A DNA stretch of 64,000 bases from Anoplolepis gracilipes. Taxonomy: Eukaryota > Arthropoda > Insecta > Hymenoptera > Formicidae. The translations under genes and the position numbers were made by a program. The stretch spans positions 4,471,501-4,535,500 of the forward strand of contig NC_132974.1 of assembly GCF_047496725.1 (NCBI RefSeq), given 5' to 3'. Position 1 is the first letter of the stretch. Every line of letters begins with the position of its first letter. Below are positions 13,391 through 28,411 of the stretch, piece after piece. Below the pieces are notes generated by a model, which made no database searches, had not been told where the DNA came from, and saw nothing but the letters and a program-made list of their open reading frames with translations.

Positions 13391-13539
13391 ATAGCGTTCG
13401 ATCGACCAATTCGTCCAATCAGGACGAAAGAAGCAAGGATTTCTCCGCTCTGATTGGTCAATCGCATAATTGGTCACATACGTAAACGCTAGTTTATTCT
13501 GATTGTGATTTCGACGAGCAGATTTTCGAACGCAACCTT
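13391..13539. mobile_element. CCAAT-palindrome element, copy A
   Basis: This copy lies in the shared bves/FOR20 promoter region. The right end reads AGATTTTCGAACGCAACC and the left end starts GCGTTCGA but is decayed. The core contains CCAATCAGGACGAAAG, then GGATTTCT, then TCTGATTGGTCAATCG, two CCAAT boxes facing each other. The core matches copy B at 30194-30323 almost base for base. CCAAT boxes are known NF-Y binding sites; function here is inferred. Confidence 0.6.
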
Positions 13540-13651
13540 GTCCAGCAGGAATTTTGAATCAGAGGCGGTATTTATTTTAATTGCATCTAACCACACATCA
13601 AAATTATATTTCGGATTTCTTCGAGAGATATTGAGTGAAATACAGCGTGAA

Positions 13652-14506
13652 ATGGCGACGGAGAAGGATTTAGTAAATGGTACATAGCTACGTAAATGTT
13701 GCATATATATATAAATATTACGAAATCAAGGATTATGGCATATTTGACAAGTAACCTTCAATTTCTCTCTATAGTGACATATATTACGGTACAAGAGAAA
13801 AGATTTCGGTCATTTTTTCATTGTATTTACTATTGCTTATTATTATCTTTATTCAAAACTACATAACATATATTAAATATATTTTATTTACTTTTATGAC
13901 ACATGTGTCTATTTGTTCTATATCATTTAATTTCTTAAAAACACTCATTAACATCAATGGTATACTTATAAAAATATGTTTTTTGTGAAATAAAAAAAAT
14001 ATATTATCTATTCTTGAATTTGCAGCTGTAAGAGAATCGCTAAAGGCTGATGGAGACCTGGATCGTATAAAGGCAGAAATGCGTACAGAAGTGATAAAGT
14101 TACTAGATTGTTCCAATAAAGAGAAGTCAAAAATTGTTAAACCTTCCCATGATATCATATTCCTCAATGAACTTGTTAGAGAGTATTTAGATTGGATAGG
14201 ATACAAGTATAGCTCCACTGTATTTATCGCAGGTATAGTGCTATTTTAAAGAATCAGCCCTATGTATCATCATACTAAAACTTACTAATAGAAATGGCAT
14301 TAAATATAAAATAACAATACGTTTTTAATAAAATATTAGAAGCAACATTAAAAAAAAATGTTATTCCAGAATGTGATCTTCCAAAACATGCCTTGGATCG
14401 TACGCTTCTTGCACAGGGTCTAGGAGTAAAAGATAATGAAAAGAGCAGGAATTTACCACTGCTGTGTGGTCTTGTGCAAACATTTACTAATTTAAAAAAT
14501 ACCTAA
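13652..14506 (+). CDS. FOPNL: FOR20/CEP20 (FOPNL), centriolar satellite LisH protein
   Basis: FOR20 family proteins localise to centrioles/pericentriolar satellites and promote cilium assembly. Coding exons are 13652-13679, 14026-14232 and 14370-14506; 123 aa, shorter than the roughly 174-aa human protein because the variable C-terminal tail is missing. The N-terminus MATEKDLVNAVRESLK aligns with the family start MAT..L...L. The LisH dimerisation motif is LNELVREYLDWIGYKYSS, around residues 55-75. The last exon supplies the conserved PLLCGLVQTF segment. The first coding exon is only 28 bp and is fixed by the phase-1 donor AATG|GTACAT; the longer in-frame reading stops four codons later. It is divergent with bves and convergent with RBBP6. 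Confidence 0.88.
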
Positions 14507-15586
14507 TAATAAAATTCCACACATATAAACATAAATTATTCAATATGCAATCTTGCTTTTTAAATGCTATTTATTTATTTCAGATATATGTTACATATAG
14601 ATCACTTAGATATATCTTTTTACATATACAAATAAGAAAATGTATGCACAAATTTAAATGTATACAAATTATGGTATTTATTACAATAAAAAAACTATAC
14701 AAAGAAGAAACAATGTATTAAAGTATTTCATTTTCAGTATACATGGTGTATATTGAAATTAAATGGTATCTTCAAAATATTACAACAAAATTATAAGATA
14801 TAATAAACATTATCAACATAAAATATGAAATTGTATATGTAGTATTGTTTTGATGAGTAAAGAAAGTTATTAAAAGAATTTTATTATTTTATTTCGTGAT
14901 TTTTCTTACATATTGACATTAGATTATGAAAGTACAATAATGCTGAAATAGCAGAGATCCTAAATGATATTGTTCTTGACTCATTACATAATAATTATTG
15001 GATTTCTTTAAGATGCTTATTATATTTATATATATATATATATATTTTTTTTTTTCGGCAAAATTATATCATAAGGTACATATGGGTTATAATGTACATC
15101 ATTTATTTCAATAATAAACTTACATACAGTACTTTAATATACCAAACCGGAACGTGATAATTATGCAAAGGCCATATAATGTTATCTGTTCCTCTTTTTA
15201 ATTTAGAGCAACTCACATATATATACACAAGCTGCTCTTTTTTTTTCCTACCATTCGTCAATCTGTTAATTTGTTTTACTTGTCAAAAACAGTTATTTTT
15301 TTCGTGCCAATAAATAATCTATTGCTAAAGATTATTCCTATCTAAAATAATTTCATGTTGAACTCGAGCAACATCGCAAGTACAAAATAACCTAATTCTA
15401 TTTGACAAATATGCAAATAACATATGATCTATTTGTAAATTGATGAAAATAAAATAATTCCTGTAATATTAGAAAGCGCTCAAAGAAATGAGCTCTTGTT
15501 TTTTTTTTTTGCGCATTTTAAAATCTTTTTTTTATATTTTTCAGATAAAATGTCTTTTGATCGAGCGTCAAAAATATCTAGTGATG
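14507..15586. other. Convergent 3' spacer FOR20/RBBP6
   Basis: AT-rich 3'UTR or spacer DNA between two converging genes. Possible polyadenylation words include AATAAA near 14687 for FOR20. There is a T-run at about 15043-15054. No exon or RNA gene is recognised. Confidence 0.6.
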
Positions 15587-18500
15587 TCATTTATGCTTGG
15601 ATTTTTTCTTCTTTTTCGACTGTTTGCTCCTGCTCTTTGATTTCTTTGACTTCTTCTTGTGTTTCTCTTCGTCGCTACTACTGTCAGACGAATCCGAATA
15701 AGTGTCCGAGTCTGAACTACTGTCTTTCTTAACCGACTTCTTTTTCTTATGTTTTTTATGCTTCTTTTTCTTCTTCTTATGCGATTCGTCGCTGCTGTCC
15801 GAATCACTGCTTGTCGTGTCAGAACTGCTAGATGTATCCTCACTACTACTGGACTTAGATCGCTTTTTCAAAGACTTCATCTCTATTTCTTTGTCTAATT
15901 CCGTTTCGTCCAGTTTCAATTTCTTTGCTGGTTGCAATCCCTTCCCGTCTTCACCATCTGACTCCGAGTCCGAAGCCGAGTAATCGGGTTCGAAGCTCGC
16001 CTCGTCTAATATACTACGCTTGCGATCAGACACCAGTCTCGGATTCTTCCTCTGTTTCTTCAATGACTCTGCCAAAGGTGGCTCGATATTCTCGTAATTG
16101 ATTTTGGTCTCGTTGCCGTCCGATTTTCCATCTTTCGAAGTTGTGCCTTCTTTATGTTTCTGTTTCTTTTCCTGATTTTTGTCCTTATCTTTCTTGTGCT
16201 TCTTCTCCTTGCGCTTTTTATGTTCTTTAGATTTACTTCTACTACGATGCTCCTTTTTCCTCTTTTTCTCCTCTCGCGATTTCTTGTCGCGTCTTCTCTC
16301 TTCCTCGTCATCTTTCGATTTTAATAAACTTATTTTCGTCATATCTGTTCTTTTGAAAGCGCAAGACGAAGGAGGCGTCCTACCTCTGCGTTCACGATCT
16401 CGCTCTTTATCGCGATCCTTTTCCACGCGTTCCCCCTTGACATCGTTTCTATTTGAACGAAAATCTGTTCTACAATCAATTCTACTTTCCCTCTCCGAGC
16501 GCAAATCGCCACTATGCCTGTCGCCTCGAAAATCTGACCGTTCTTTCAACCGATCGCCTCTATCTTTATTGTCCCGTTTTCTTTCATCTAGGTATACCTT
16601 TCGCTCGCCACTTGCGGGTAAACCCAACGAAGATGGTTCTACACGTCGCTCTAAAAGCGGAGGAGAAATCCTCTTCTCCCTTCTCGGCGATCGACTTCTC
16701 GACTGATTCTCGCTCTTCACGTCACGCCTTTCTAGAAATCCTTTTATAGGACTGATCTTTCTCTCCTTGTCCTCCTCGATTTTTTCACCGAGTCTTTCTT
16801 TGGCGGACAGTCTAGTTGGCGAATAGGCTGTTTCCGGAACGGGCTTGAATTTGGTGCGGTCAAGCTTGGCTTTCTTCACTGGCTCTGTGATTTCGACATT
16901 TCTCTCGTTTCTGCCAACATTAATCGTCACGTTAACGCTCTTTCGTGGCTCTCGATTAGCGGTTGGTTCCACCGTCTCCAATACTTTAGGTTCAGGATTT
17001 TGATATAATATCTTTCTACTTTCGCTAATCTTTTTTATCTCGATTGGTCGAATCGCGTTGATGGCTTTTTGAAATATAGCATTTTCTGCTCGTTTTAGAA
17101 CCTCTGAAGTAACCATCTTCATTGACTTTGGTTCGTCCTCTCTTTGTATTTTCTCCGACGGCGATTCAGTCGCATTGTTGTCGTCCGGCTTCTCGATTGT
17201 ATCGTCTCTCTCCCACTTAGACAACTCGGGTATGGGTGCCAAGAACTCGTCCTTCTTCGGAGATTTCTCCGTCGATAGCATAGTGGTGGCTTCTTTCGTC
17301 TCAGTTTGGGAATGATCCGACAATAGAGAATATTTCTCTGTGATCACGGTATTGATCTCCGTGTCGTCCAGTCCACCATAAAGACTATCAATTGGTTTCA
17401 TGTCCGACTTAAGTTCTGGAATCGGTTTAAAGTTCGGATTTGGTGGATTAGTACCGAATTCCGCGCGATCAAGCCGACCGCTGCCGGGACTGAGTTCATG
17501 GAATTCCGGCGGTTCTGGATTCATTGCCAGAGATTTGTCCTCGAATTCCTCTTTGATTGGCACGATAGGTGTTTCATTAGCGATACATTCTATCCTGTTC
17601 TCAATATTGTCCTCTTCGTTGCATGTTTTCACAGTATCAAGCTTGTTGAGTGGTGAAGACGAAGTGTCATTCGTCGTTTTTTCCTCGATTAGCAGCGCGT
17701 CTTCTACCTTAATCGTATCATCCTTAGGTATCTCCTTTTGACTGGATTTCTTATCTTTCTTCTTTTTCTTTTTCTTTTCTTTTTCATCATTATCCTTCTT
17801 TTTCTTTTTTTCCTTTATCTTCTTCTCTTTTTTCTTTTCTTCCACTTTCTCCTCATGTTCCTTTTCTTTCTTCTTCGTACTTCGCTCTGGTGACAAATCC
17901 TTAGGATCGCCTCTGGATTTCTGCGAATATGGACTTAAACTCTTTCTGCCCTTCTTCCGCTCTAGGGAACGTCTCTCGTAGCGTTCGTGACGATCTCTAT
18001 CCTTTTCTCTCTCGGATTCGTATTCGCGCTCGCGTCTCTCCTTCTCTCGCAGCCGACTCTTGTCATCTTGCCTGTGACGATCTCGATCCTCTCTGTAACT
18101 GTAGCAAAAAAAGACGGACATATAGATAACATATTTGTTACAAATTTAAGAAACAGTCGCCAATGCAATAAGTCGCAGTTCTTTTCAATGCACAATAGTT
18201 CAAAATATCTATTAAAATATCTAACGTATTGAAATTTTTAATTTGGCTATAATTTTTTAAATTGATTATTCATTTAATTTTACTTGTTTACACAGAACAT
18301 ACCGATCTTTATCGTAATCCTTTTTGTCGATATGTCTATCATCATCTCGACGATCACGAATATGTCTATCGTCTCGTTCCTTTTCCTTTTCTCTTCTGTC
18401 ACGTTCATCTTTTTCTCGTATTCTCTCCTCATGATCTCTCGGCGGAACTTGTCTATCACGATCCTCACGATCTCTGTTCACGATTCTACGATCTCTGTCG

Positions 18501-19871
18501 TCCCTCTCGCGCAAACGATCCTCACGATCGCGACCCCTTTGAAATATATAGTATGTATATCACAAATATATTCTTTTAAAATACGATTAGATACCTTTTT
18601 TCAAATATAAAGTGATTAGGAGAAAACAACATTTTTGTTAAATAAAAGAGTTATTTCAGATTTGACAAAATATTCAACATTACCTGTCGTCCCTCAATCT
18701 GTCACGTTCTTCATTGTCACGATCCTTCGACGAATGTTCCCGATCTTCTTGATCTCTCAAGGAACGCTGTCGTTCTCGATCTTCCCTCAATGGTCTATCG
18801 GAATGTTCGACGCCCGGTGGCGAAAGATCATAATAGCCTTCAGTACCAGGTGGTGCGACATCCTCGAATCGCTTATGAGGCGGAGGATCCCTCAGAGGAC
18901 TGCCGAAACGCTGTGAGGAAGGTGGTCCGGAATATCTGTTGACAGAAAATCAGTACAGTGCTTGATACATCGGTCACACTGCAAAAAGTATAATTCTTTA
19001 TGTTTTTCTTTTTTTTTTCCTTTTCTTCAATACATATGCGATTTTATAAAAATTGGCATAGCGCATATATAGAATAGTTGTTAGTGAAAATTTGGAATCA
19101 AGGTGTATACCGAGAAAATTAATCGTGTTAAGGTACTCGTAGAAAGAAAAAAAAAACTTTGTTTGCCCTTTAAATTCTCTTTCGTATATTTGTTAAGGAG
19201 ACTGCTTGCTATACATGGAAGACCTATCCAATTCAAATAACTGGGGCACGAATGTGTCGATATTTTAAGATAACTTAATTTCTTTAAATAATCTTCGTAC
19301 AAGCTGAAAGAATAGAACATCACAATCACCTGTTACCCAGACTTTATTAAAGTCATTAACTAAAATTATAAAATCATGAAGAAAGCAACATTTGTAATTT
19401 TAAATGGCTTTAAAGTACATCGAAAAATATACATTCTCACAATCATAATTTTTTTGTATTGAATATTGAATAATTATATTATAAATACAAAAGTTGAGAA
19501 ATTGTATATCTGTGCAATTTATATTTAATTTATTCATTGATGTGATATCATTTCAGTAACACATCCTGAGTTTAGTACTGAATAACAAAAGTAATTTTGT
19601 TTTCATTACAAATGTTGATTTGGCCCTGAATTCACCTGATTCAGAAACCATGCAGACGTGTCAATCAGCTGGCTAGCTTCTGCAATCTCCACGATGGGCC
19701 TCCATACTCTTCCTTGCTTCTCTCTTCTTCTTGCACTTTTAGATTATTACTATATTTCACACATAATGTAATATACATATATTATATATATGTATATTTA
19801 TATATATTATATATATGTATATTATATATATATATACATATACATATATATATAAGTATATAAATATATAA

Positions 19872-19931
<60 letters not shown>

Positions 19932-22093
19932 AATAATACACAGAATATATGTATTATCTGCATGCAATTTACAAAATTGTATATTTAATAATATTATAAC
20001 GATATTTAACAGATAAATAAATTACACTTACTGTAATAATAATGCTTATATAAAACATTATGTTATATATATAGCAAATAGTAAAACTAAAATTAAGAAT
20101 CTTTTTACAAAAGACTTATAATTACACCATAAGATTATTAAACTGAAATAAATCTATAAGTTAATATCTATCTTGTATAATAACAATTATCAAACATTAT
20201 ATATAACAAAGTTCGCACATAATTTAACAAATATTCTACTTAAAAAATACAACTACAAAATAGTGTAGTTACGCAATTGACAATATTATGTTATATTTAA
20301 ATAATTTTATATTCCGAAAACACATATATAAAGATATGTTACACAAAGCATAGATATTATATAATAATATATTCATAATAATATATATTATACATATATA
20401 CAAATATTATTAAAAAAAAATATATATATATATTCATTATTACAAAATATATCTTAATTTATCTAATTAAATGTGATAAATTTTCGTGTATATACATACA
20501 ACTACAATTCATAATAGTATAAACTAATATTTACAGATATATTTATATAGATTAAAATATAATGACTCTCATATTTACAATTTTAGAAAAATGCATTCTG
20601 CATATTCTGCATCTTTCCTTAATTAAGGAATATCTTTAAATAAACATACAAAGTATCTGAATTAAAATAAATATTAATACAATACATATAAAATACACTC
20701 ACATACAAACACATACGTGTATACACACACGCACAGTGTATATGTATATATTAAACTTATAATAAAACTCATATATATAGAGAATACTAAATTAGAAAAA
20801 AATATTTTATTATTATATATTTTGTTATATATATATATATATAAATATTATACTTTCGTTTAATAGTCAAATGTTAGCTTTTTTCATCATTGAAAAAATA
20901 TCAATATATTCTTAATACGAATAAGAATTTGACAATGTAATCACTTAAAACTTTTTCGTATTTTACACCATTATATTATTTCTATTAATATTCTCTATCT
21001 CATGTTTATTACCCGTAATTTTATTTGATTTTATTTATTTGATATTTCTCAATTGGTATATATTCTAAATTAAATCATGCTAAAAATAGAAAAAAAAATA
21101 TATGTATAAACCTAAAAGAGGTTTAAAATTTATTTATTTATTTGGTTTTTAATACATTGATTTCTAGAACAGAATGCAACAAATATTGGTTGAATCAATT
21201 TTAATCATGCTTATGTCAAAGAAATAATCTTAAGTTCTTTAGTTTTCTTATTAAATTATTATGGTGATAATAACAAGAAATATAAGAATTAAAAACGTAG
21301 ATGTATAATAAAAAATAAATACAATAGGGAGAGATATTATATGAATATATATGAAAACCTCATATATATAAACATTCAATCATACATTCAATCACACATA
21401 CAATCAATCATTCATACATTTTATTGTCTTATTACTTATTTTCTTATTGCTATTCTTAATAATATATTCATCTATAAATATTTAAATAATAAATTACGCA
21501 TTAAATTAAAAAATATATATCACAATATCACACGATTAATACAACAATATTAATCAGAATAAAATTATAACGTGATATTATATCAACAATAATACTTTAA
21601 TTATTAACTAAATAATAGTAGTCGAGAAATCTATGTAATTTTATAACTTTAGTTATTTTATTGTGATTATATTTTGATTGAAATTAATGGGATACGTTTT
21701 ATTATAATTTTTAAAAATTATAATATTTAATTTATGTATATAAAATAAATAATTGAATTGTAAGTAATTATAGTTTGATAAAAAAAATGTAAAAATTTGT
21801 ATATACATTTTTATGAATATATGTAAACGTATGTAATAAATATATGTAATTTTACATAAATGTATGTATAAATATATATAATTTTTATAAGTATCTGTAA
21901 ATGTATGCGTAGAGTGTAAGATATAAATATAATGTAAACATAATTAATCTTTTTAAAAATTTGAATACTAAAATATATAAAGCAAGGAGAGTATATAGAG
22001 TTTATATATAGGGAAAACATATTTAAAATAATATAAAAAAATAATATATTATATTACTATATATTAGATCTTTTTAATGGATTCATAATTAAG

Positions 22094-22153
<60 letters not shown>

Positions 22154-22289
22154 CTCTCTCTTTCTCGTTTTTTTTTTAAATTATTAACTGTTTTAATTAA
22201 ATCTTTTAACATAATATGAATATTTGTATTATTTTCAAACAAAATAAAATATGCAATTCTAACATAGACTTTTATGGAATCATGTACGT

Positions 22290-22366
<77 letters not shown>

Positions 22367-24515
22367 TAAATAAAAATTTATTCATATTACGACGAATATT
22401 AGTTGAGTATTATTCGGAGTAATATTTGTATATAAATTTAAAAGTCAACTTGTAAAATTCAAGTTGCTTTTCAGACATAAAGTCTTAAATATGCAGCTTT
22501 CAAAGCGCAAATTTTTCTAATCAGTCTTTTCTTCCATTTTCACAGATAAAATATAAGTTTATAAAAGAAATATATCTTGATTTTTGGGTACAGTCGGACA
22601 TCATAAAAATATAAGTTAATTATAAATCAAACACAACAATCTCACAGCATACAATTTCCAAATTATCACCCTTGCAAAAATATTGCTATAGTAAATATCA
22701 ATTGCATAAATTTGACATATAACTAAAACTCCATTTGTATACATGTATTTTAATTGTATATTAAATATATTTGTGATTGAATTTTTTTCCCAATTATTTA
22801 TCGTATTTACTGGCTTAATATTTACTTATTCAAGGACAAAGTAATGAAATTATAAATAAAAAAAAAAATGAGTAAAAAGATGAATTGGTTATTTATCGTT
22901 TGCAATTTAAATTTTTTTAAATATAAATAAATAAATAAATTATATATATAGTGTCTTAGGAATTTGATTCGTTGTGTATATGGCAGTATTACATTATTTT
23001 CATAGTAAAAATATTTTTTCTTTATCCAACAAAGTTATGGGATAGGAATTATAGAATGATAGAGAATGATTGGAATTAATGAAAATGCTTATTGGCAAAT
23101 TTATGCAATGATTATATGTTTAACTTATATATGCAAAATTAAAATGACTTCTAGAGTCATTTTGGTGCGTACAAATTTTTCGCTAACAAGACAATTAAAA
23201 CTTTGTACTATATCGCTTTTATATAATTGATCAATAATTATTCCACAGTCTTTATGCTTAATTAAACTAGTGGTATAAGTATGTCGATAGATTGTCTGCT
23301 TAACGTGTACATGAATGAAAATACTATTGAGGCGAAAATACCTGTTGTAGGAATCATAATAGTCTTTCCTGTCCGTAGGCGGAGGTCCCAATGACATAAG
23401 CGGCGGTGGATGACCTCCAGTGACTAGATGCGGCATCAACGGCGGTATATTGTGTTGGGACGGTTGGTTCCTTATAGGATATCTCGGCAACGGCCTTTCC
23501 CTAGGCGGTAAATCACGCTCACGATCACGGAATTGATAATCGTGAGCCGGTGAATCGCCATAATAAGTACCGTATCCATCTCGAGGCTCACGTGATCGCG
23601 GCCTATCTCTCTCGCGATCCCTTTCTCTTTGAAATCTAAAAATATAAATCATTCACAATATGTTTATATTCTATATAATATATTCTAAATGCATTTTAAA
23701 AAATGTGTCTTTTCTTACGATAGACAAGGATATTATTGAACACATACCTTGGAGGTGATCTTACTGGCGATCGATATCTTGGCAATAAGTCACGATCTCG
23801 ATCTCGTTCGCGGTCTCTTTCGCGATCACGATCTCTCTCTCTATCTCTTTCTCGATCTCTGTCTCTTTCCCTATCTCTGTCTCTTGACGGAGATAGCCTC
23901 GGCGATTGACTGCGAGAGTACGATCTAGATCTGTAATGTCAAGTGATGACGTGAAACTTGATGAATTCCGACAACGATTGCGTATTCTCTTTAAAACCAC
24001 AAAAGTACCTGCTAATGGAGAAGCTACCGCTTCGTGACCTACGTTTCGGGGTACGACTACGAGGTCTGAGCGGTAACGGTGATCTCGATGATCTTCGTTT
24101 CGACGGTGGACTGCGAGATCGACTAATGCGAGATGTAAATGGCGATCTACGACTAAAAGAGCGCGATCTCGATCGAGTATAGCTACGTGATCTAGATCGT
24201 GTTCTGCTTCTTCTTCTGTGCTTTCCCAAACGTCGATCTCTTTCGTCTTTCTCTCTAAGCATACGCTCAAATGCCTCCAATGGATCATCGATAATACTGA
24301 AAAAGATAAGAGTATCCATGATAATGATGCAATAAAAATATTTAATATATTTTGATTAAGATTAATATGAAAAATTAACTTACCCAGGTGGATTTCCATT
24401 GTGTATGCTTCTACCTAAACCTGGTGGTGGTGGTTGCAAATTTCTATATCCCACTAAAACAAAATGTATTTAAAATAAAATATATACCAAAAATGTAATA
24501 ATAATGAGTTACACA

Positions 24516-24549
<34 letters not shown>

Positions 24550-27210
24550 AAGCAAATTATTTAATAAATATAAGTAAATATAATTGTTGGAAACAGTATT
24601 TACTTTTAAAAGTACTATTGAGATATATGTATATGCAATCAATAAAGATTATAAATTGTAAATTCATAATTAATTTCATATATAATATATGATAGCCATA
24701 TAGTGCTATATGGTTTGAATATCGATACTTGATCACATTTAAGCACATATTTCAAGATGAAATATGAATCAATTTCAAAAATAAAAAATTAGACATACAA
24801 AATGTATAACTTACTTTATTTTAAAACAAACACTTTTTTATTTCTATTTTCCATTAAAAGTAAAAGCATCATTTTATTTATATAATCTGATAAATTTGGC
24901 AAATTAAACTTACTGTGGTGCAGCCCTCTCATTGGTCTAGGCGGCCCATTGTAGTTTCGAGGTGGTTGAGACGGCCGATATCCTTGCTGTTGGTAAGGAG
25001 GTCTATCATATCTCGGTGGTCCATAATGAGAGCTCTGCTGATGTGGATATATCGGTATTCGATGATTCAAGTATGGATCCGGCAAAAGTGGGGGATTATG
25101 CGGGGGTACATTCGGTGGTGGTTGATTGTAATTTGGCGGCGGTATACGCTCCTCACCCGGTGGAAACGGCAGTAACGGTGGTTGATTGCCGGACGTGGGG
25201 ACATGCAAATGCGGTTCGTCGACCTAAATATTACAGAAGTGTATGATAATAAAATTAATGCAAACGTTAAAGTAATGATTTTTATCTTCAAATGTAGAAA
25301 ACGCTCGCTCACCGTTGGAGTGCCCGCGCGGTCCTCGTTAGATCTACGTATTCCGCTATCATAATGCATAGCAGGCGGGTAATGTCCATCATCCGCTAGA
25401 TGACCTTGATAACCTTTGGAAGGAGGTGGGTTCATTAAATGAGGCAGCACCGCACTCGATGATGATGGATATTCACCGTGCTGAGAATGTCTGGGCGATA
25501 GGGATCGATTTCGGCTGCGATTCAGCGGACGTAAATTCTCAATCCTGCGACCACGTTCTCCACTTCTAGATTATAAATGGATAATTTAACAATTATTCAC
25601 TGTCACAATACCGCGATATAAATTCGATAGTGTTTCTTGCATTTTCTCGCGAAACCGCTTACCTCTCACGATGTCCTCCATCTCTGCTAAAACTTCGTCG
25701 ACGCTCCCTCGATTGACGTTCCCCGGCATACTCATTGTCCCGTTCTTTCTTATCACGACTAGGAGGATCACTTCGTTCGCGTTCTCTCTCCGGCGAACTT
25801 ACGATAGCAGGGATCGGAAGTAAAGGCTCTGTCCCTGGAGGAGGAGGCACCTCAGTTTCCTCGTCAGTTGTTAGTTTTGTTACCGAATCACTTTGCAAAT
25901 GCGATTCTGAAGTGGATTCAGGCAGAGCTGTCAGAAGCACACATCACGTATGATTAGGCGAGTCAAATCGGTGATTAAAGCCCGCTAAAGAGCGGATTGC
26001 GATGCATAATGACACTTCGAATTACGGCACGTAAAGACGTACCACACTGTTTGAGGTTATGAGCTTAAAATTGTCAGCTGGCCAATACAAACTCGAAATA
26101 TATCGTCAACAAGGTATGATATAGCACGAAATTAAGCAGCAATCGATCGCATTTCATCGCAATGAAGCCATGTTTCTAAATATTATGCGCCATGTGAATC
26201 AAAAATGCCAAAGCTAAATTAGTTACATACTCCAATATAATGGCGCCTGTCTTTCTTTCTCTTTCTCTCTCTCTCTCTCTCTCTCCCTCTCTCTCTGTCT
26301 TTCTCTTCTGTTTATGAGAATATCGTACGAAAAGGTAGAAAGTTTAACTTGTTCAAGTTCAAATTGTAAGATGTAGATATATATAATATAAAATACATGA
26401 CGTTAGATATAATATAAAATAAAGTTAAATATAATATCAAATAAACTTTCATATAAGAACTATGTTACTTGTTTGATAATATAATTAAATAAAGTTTCAT
26501 ATAAGAACTATGAAATGAGAGATCAATAGTTGTTTTTGTTTTAATGTTTATATTTATACTAGCTTTTGAATAAGGAAATTTTTTTTGTTTTATTTTATAA
26601 TATAGTTCAAGAAGTCTAAAATATTATGCAAACATCAATATGTTCATCAATATCTGAATATGAGTAAAATTATTTAATTATATTTATGAACAAAAGTTTG
26701 TAAATAATATTCAATTAATAATATATATGTGCCTCTGTTTATAAATTATTTCATATGTATATACTTTATAATAAAAGAAATAAGGAAAATCACATTTTAT
26801 GTAATGTTATATGATTAAATTAGTTTAATTAATAATAATGTAATAATTCTCTGTGATTTTTTAGGTGCTAATTTCAAATATACAAACCTTTTGATCTTAT
26901 TAGTAATATATACATATATAAAAATACTGCTACAATATTTAACATAAAATAATGTAAAAATATTATTAAGAGAACTTTAAAATTAATAAACTCTTACTGA
27001 ATATTATCATATATGTATGTATAGATATAAAATTTTCATATAGTTATGTACTGTATTCCTTCTCAATTTCAATTATTATAAATTAATACATTATACAAAA
27101 TATAGCAAACAAACTTTTTTGATTATGTGATTGAGTAGACTTTTTAAATAAAATCTCTTTCCTCTCTGTATATTATTTAATAAATAATTTTTTTAACTTT
27201 AATGTATTTA

Positions 27211-27272
<62 letters not shown>

Positions 27273-28312
27273 CTACAATCCAAACATGATTAAGTATGTA
27301 CTAGTTTCATACAATTGTTAGCAAAGTGACACATGCTGTCATACACTAATTTCACATTGGGACTCTATATGTATAGCAAAATATAATTATTGAATCAAAT
27401 CTAAGATAAGTAAGTAGTATAATTATTGAATATAATTATTGAATATAAAACTTTGTACAAGATATAGTAATTTTGACTGCATTAATATATTTAGAAATAT
27501 GTATTATTGTATTACATACTTGGATCTAGTTTTATTTTTCTTTTTAAAATTATATGTACATCAGAACACTAACATTAGTTACCAAAAAACACTTACTGGT
27601 TGATGTCTGTGGCTGCAAACTGGAGGTGGCAGTTGGGAAATGTTGCGAGGCAGATTCAAGATTAGTGGGTTGCGATTCCACAGATTCTTGTGATGGTACA
27701 TTAGAAGTAATGGACGATTGTATAGTTTGAACTTGAGAAGGTACTTGACTCGCAGTTTGCTGCGCTTCAACTTTTGGTTGATCCGTTGGTGCAGCGGATT
27801 GTCCACCACTTTGAATAGGAGGCCGATAAGTTTGTCTTTTGGCATAACCAGTTTCATTCTTAAAATTCATTACTGCATTACGTAGGAATCGATTTGGAAT
27901 AAGAGTTTCCGGCGATACATCTTTCTCGTTACAATCCGGACATTCGTGTTCTTCAGATTCTAATAGAAATGTGCGAATACCTGTCATACAAGAGAAATAT
28001 ACAGATATAAACAAGATAATCTTACATAGTTAAGTGTAGTTAGTAGATAAGTGTAAAAAAAATATGCATTAATAATTTGTAATTTATGATAAAAGATTTA
28101 CATTCATCACAAAAGGAATTTCCACAACATGGAATCATCACTGCATCAGTCAGAAGATCTTTGCAGATATTGCATAACAAATCCTCTGGTATCTCTGGTT
28201 TCTCTATCACAGGTTCTGGATCTTGTGAAAATGGTGGTCGTTCCTTCTTGCCTTCTTTGTAAGCTTGACTAAAGACAGAAAAAGCAGTGATAAATGTATA
28301 TACAATGTGCAT

Positions 28313-28411
<99 letters not shown>

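Larger units (their letters stand above)
18936..23341 (-). other. RBBP6: 4.4-kb AT-rich intron of RBBP6
   Basis: This is the largest intron of the gene, between exons 12 and 13. It holds (AT)n tracts (about 19779-19926 and 22292-22364), a (CT)n tract (about 22093-22162) and otherwise anonymous AT-rich DNA. ORFs across the microsatellites are artefacts. No nested gene is recognised on either strand. Confidence 0.75.

Noticed and set aside
15702..18129. Several plus-strand ORFs rich in Ser/Leu/Phe
   Set aside because: Antisense shadows of the RS/RD/Lys-rich last exon of RBBP6.
24504..24547. Poly(A) run as the tail of a retrotransposed gene
   Set aside because: No coding remnant or target duplication is visible beside it; a homopolymer in an AT-rich intron is simpler.
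28040..28399. Iso/Tyr repeat protein start at the RING exon of RBBP6
   Set aside because: The Tyr-Ile repeats translate the TATATG microsatellite in the intron; only 28102-28268 is exon.
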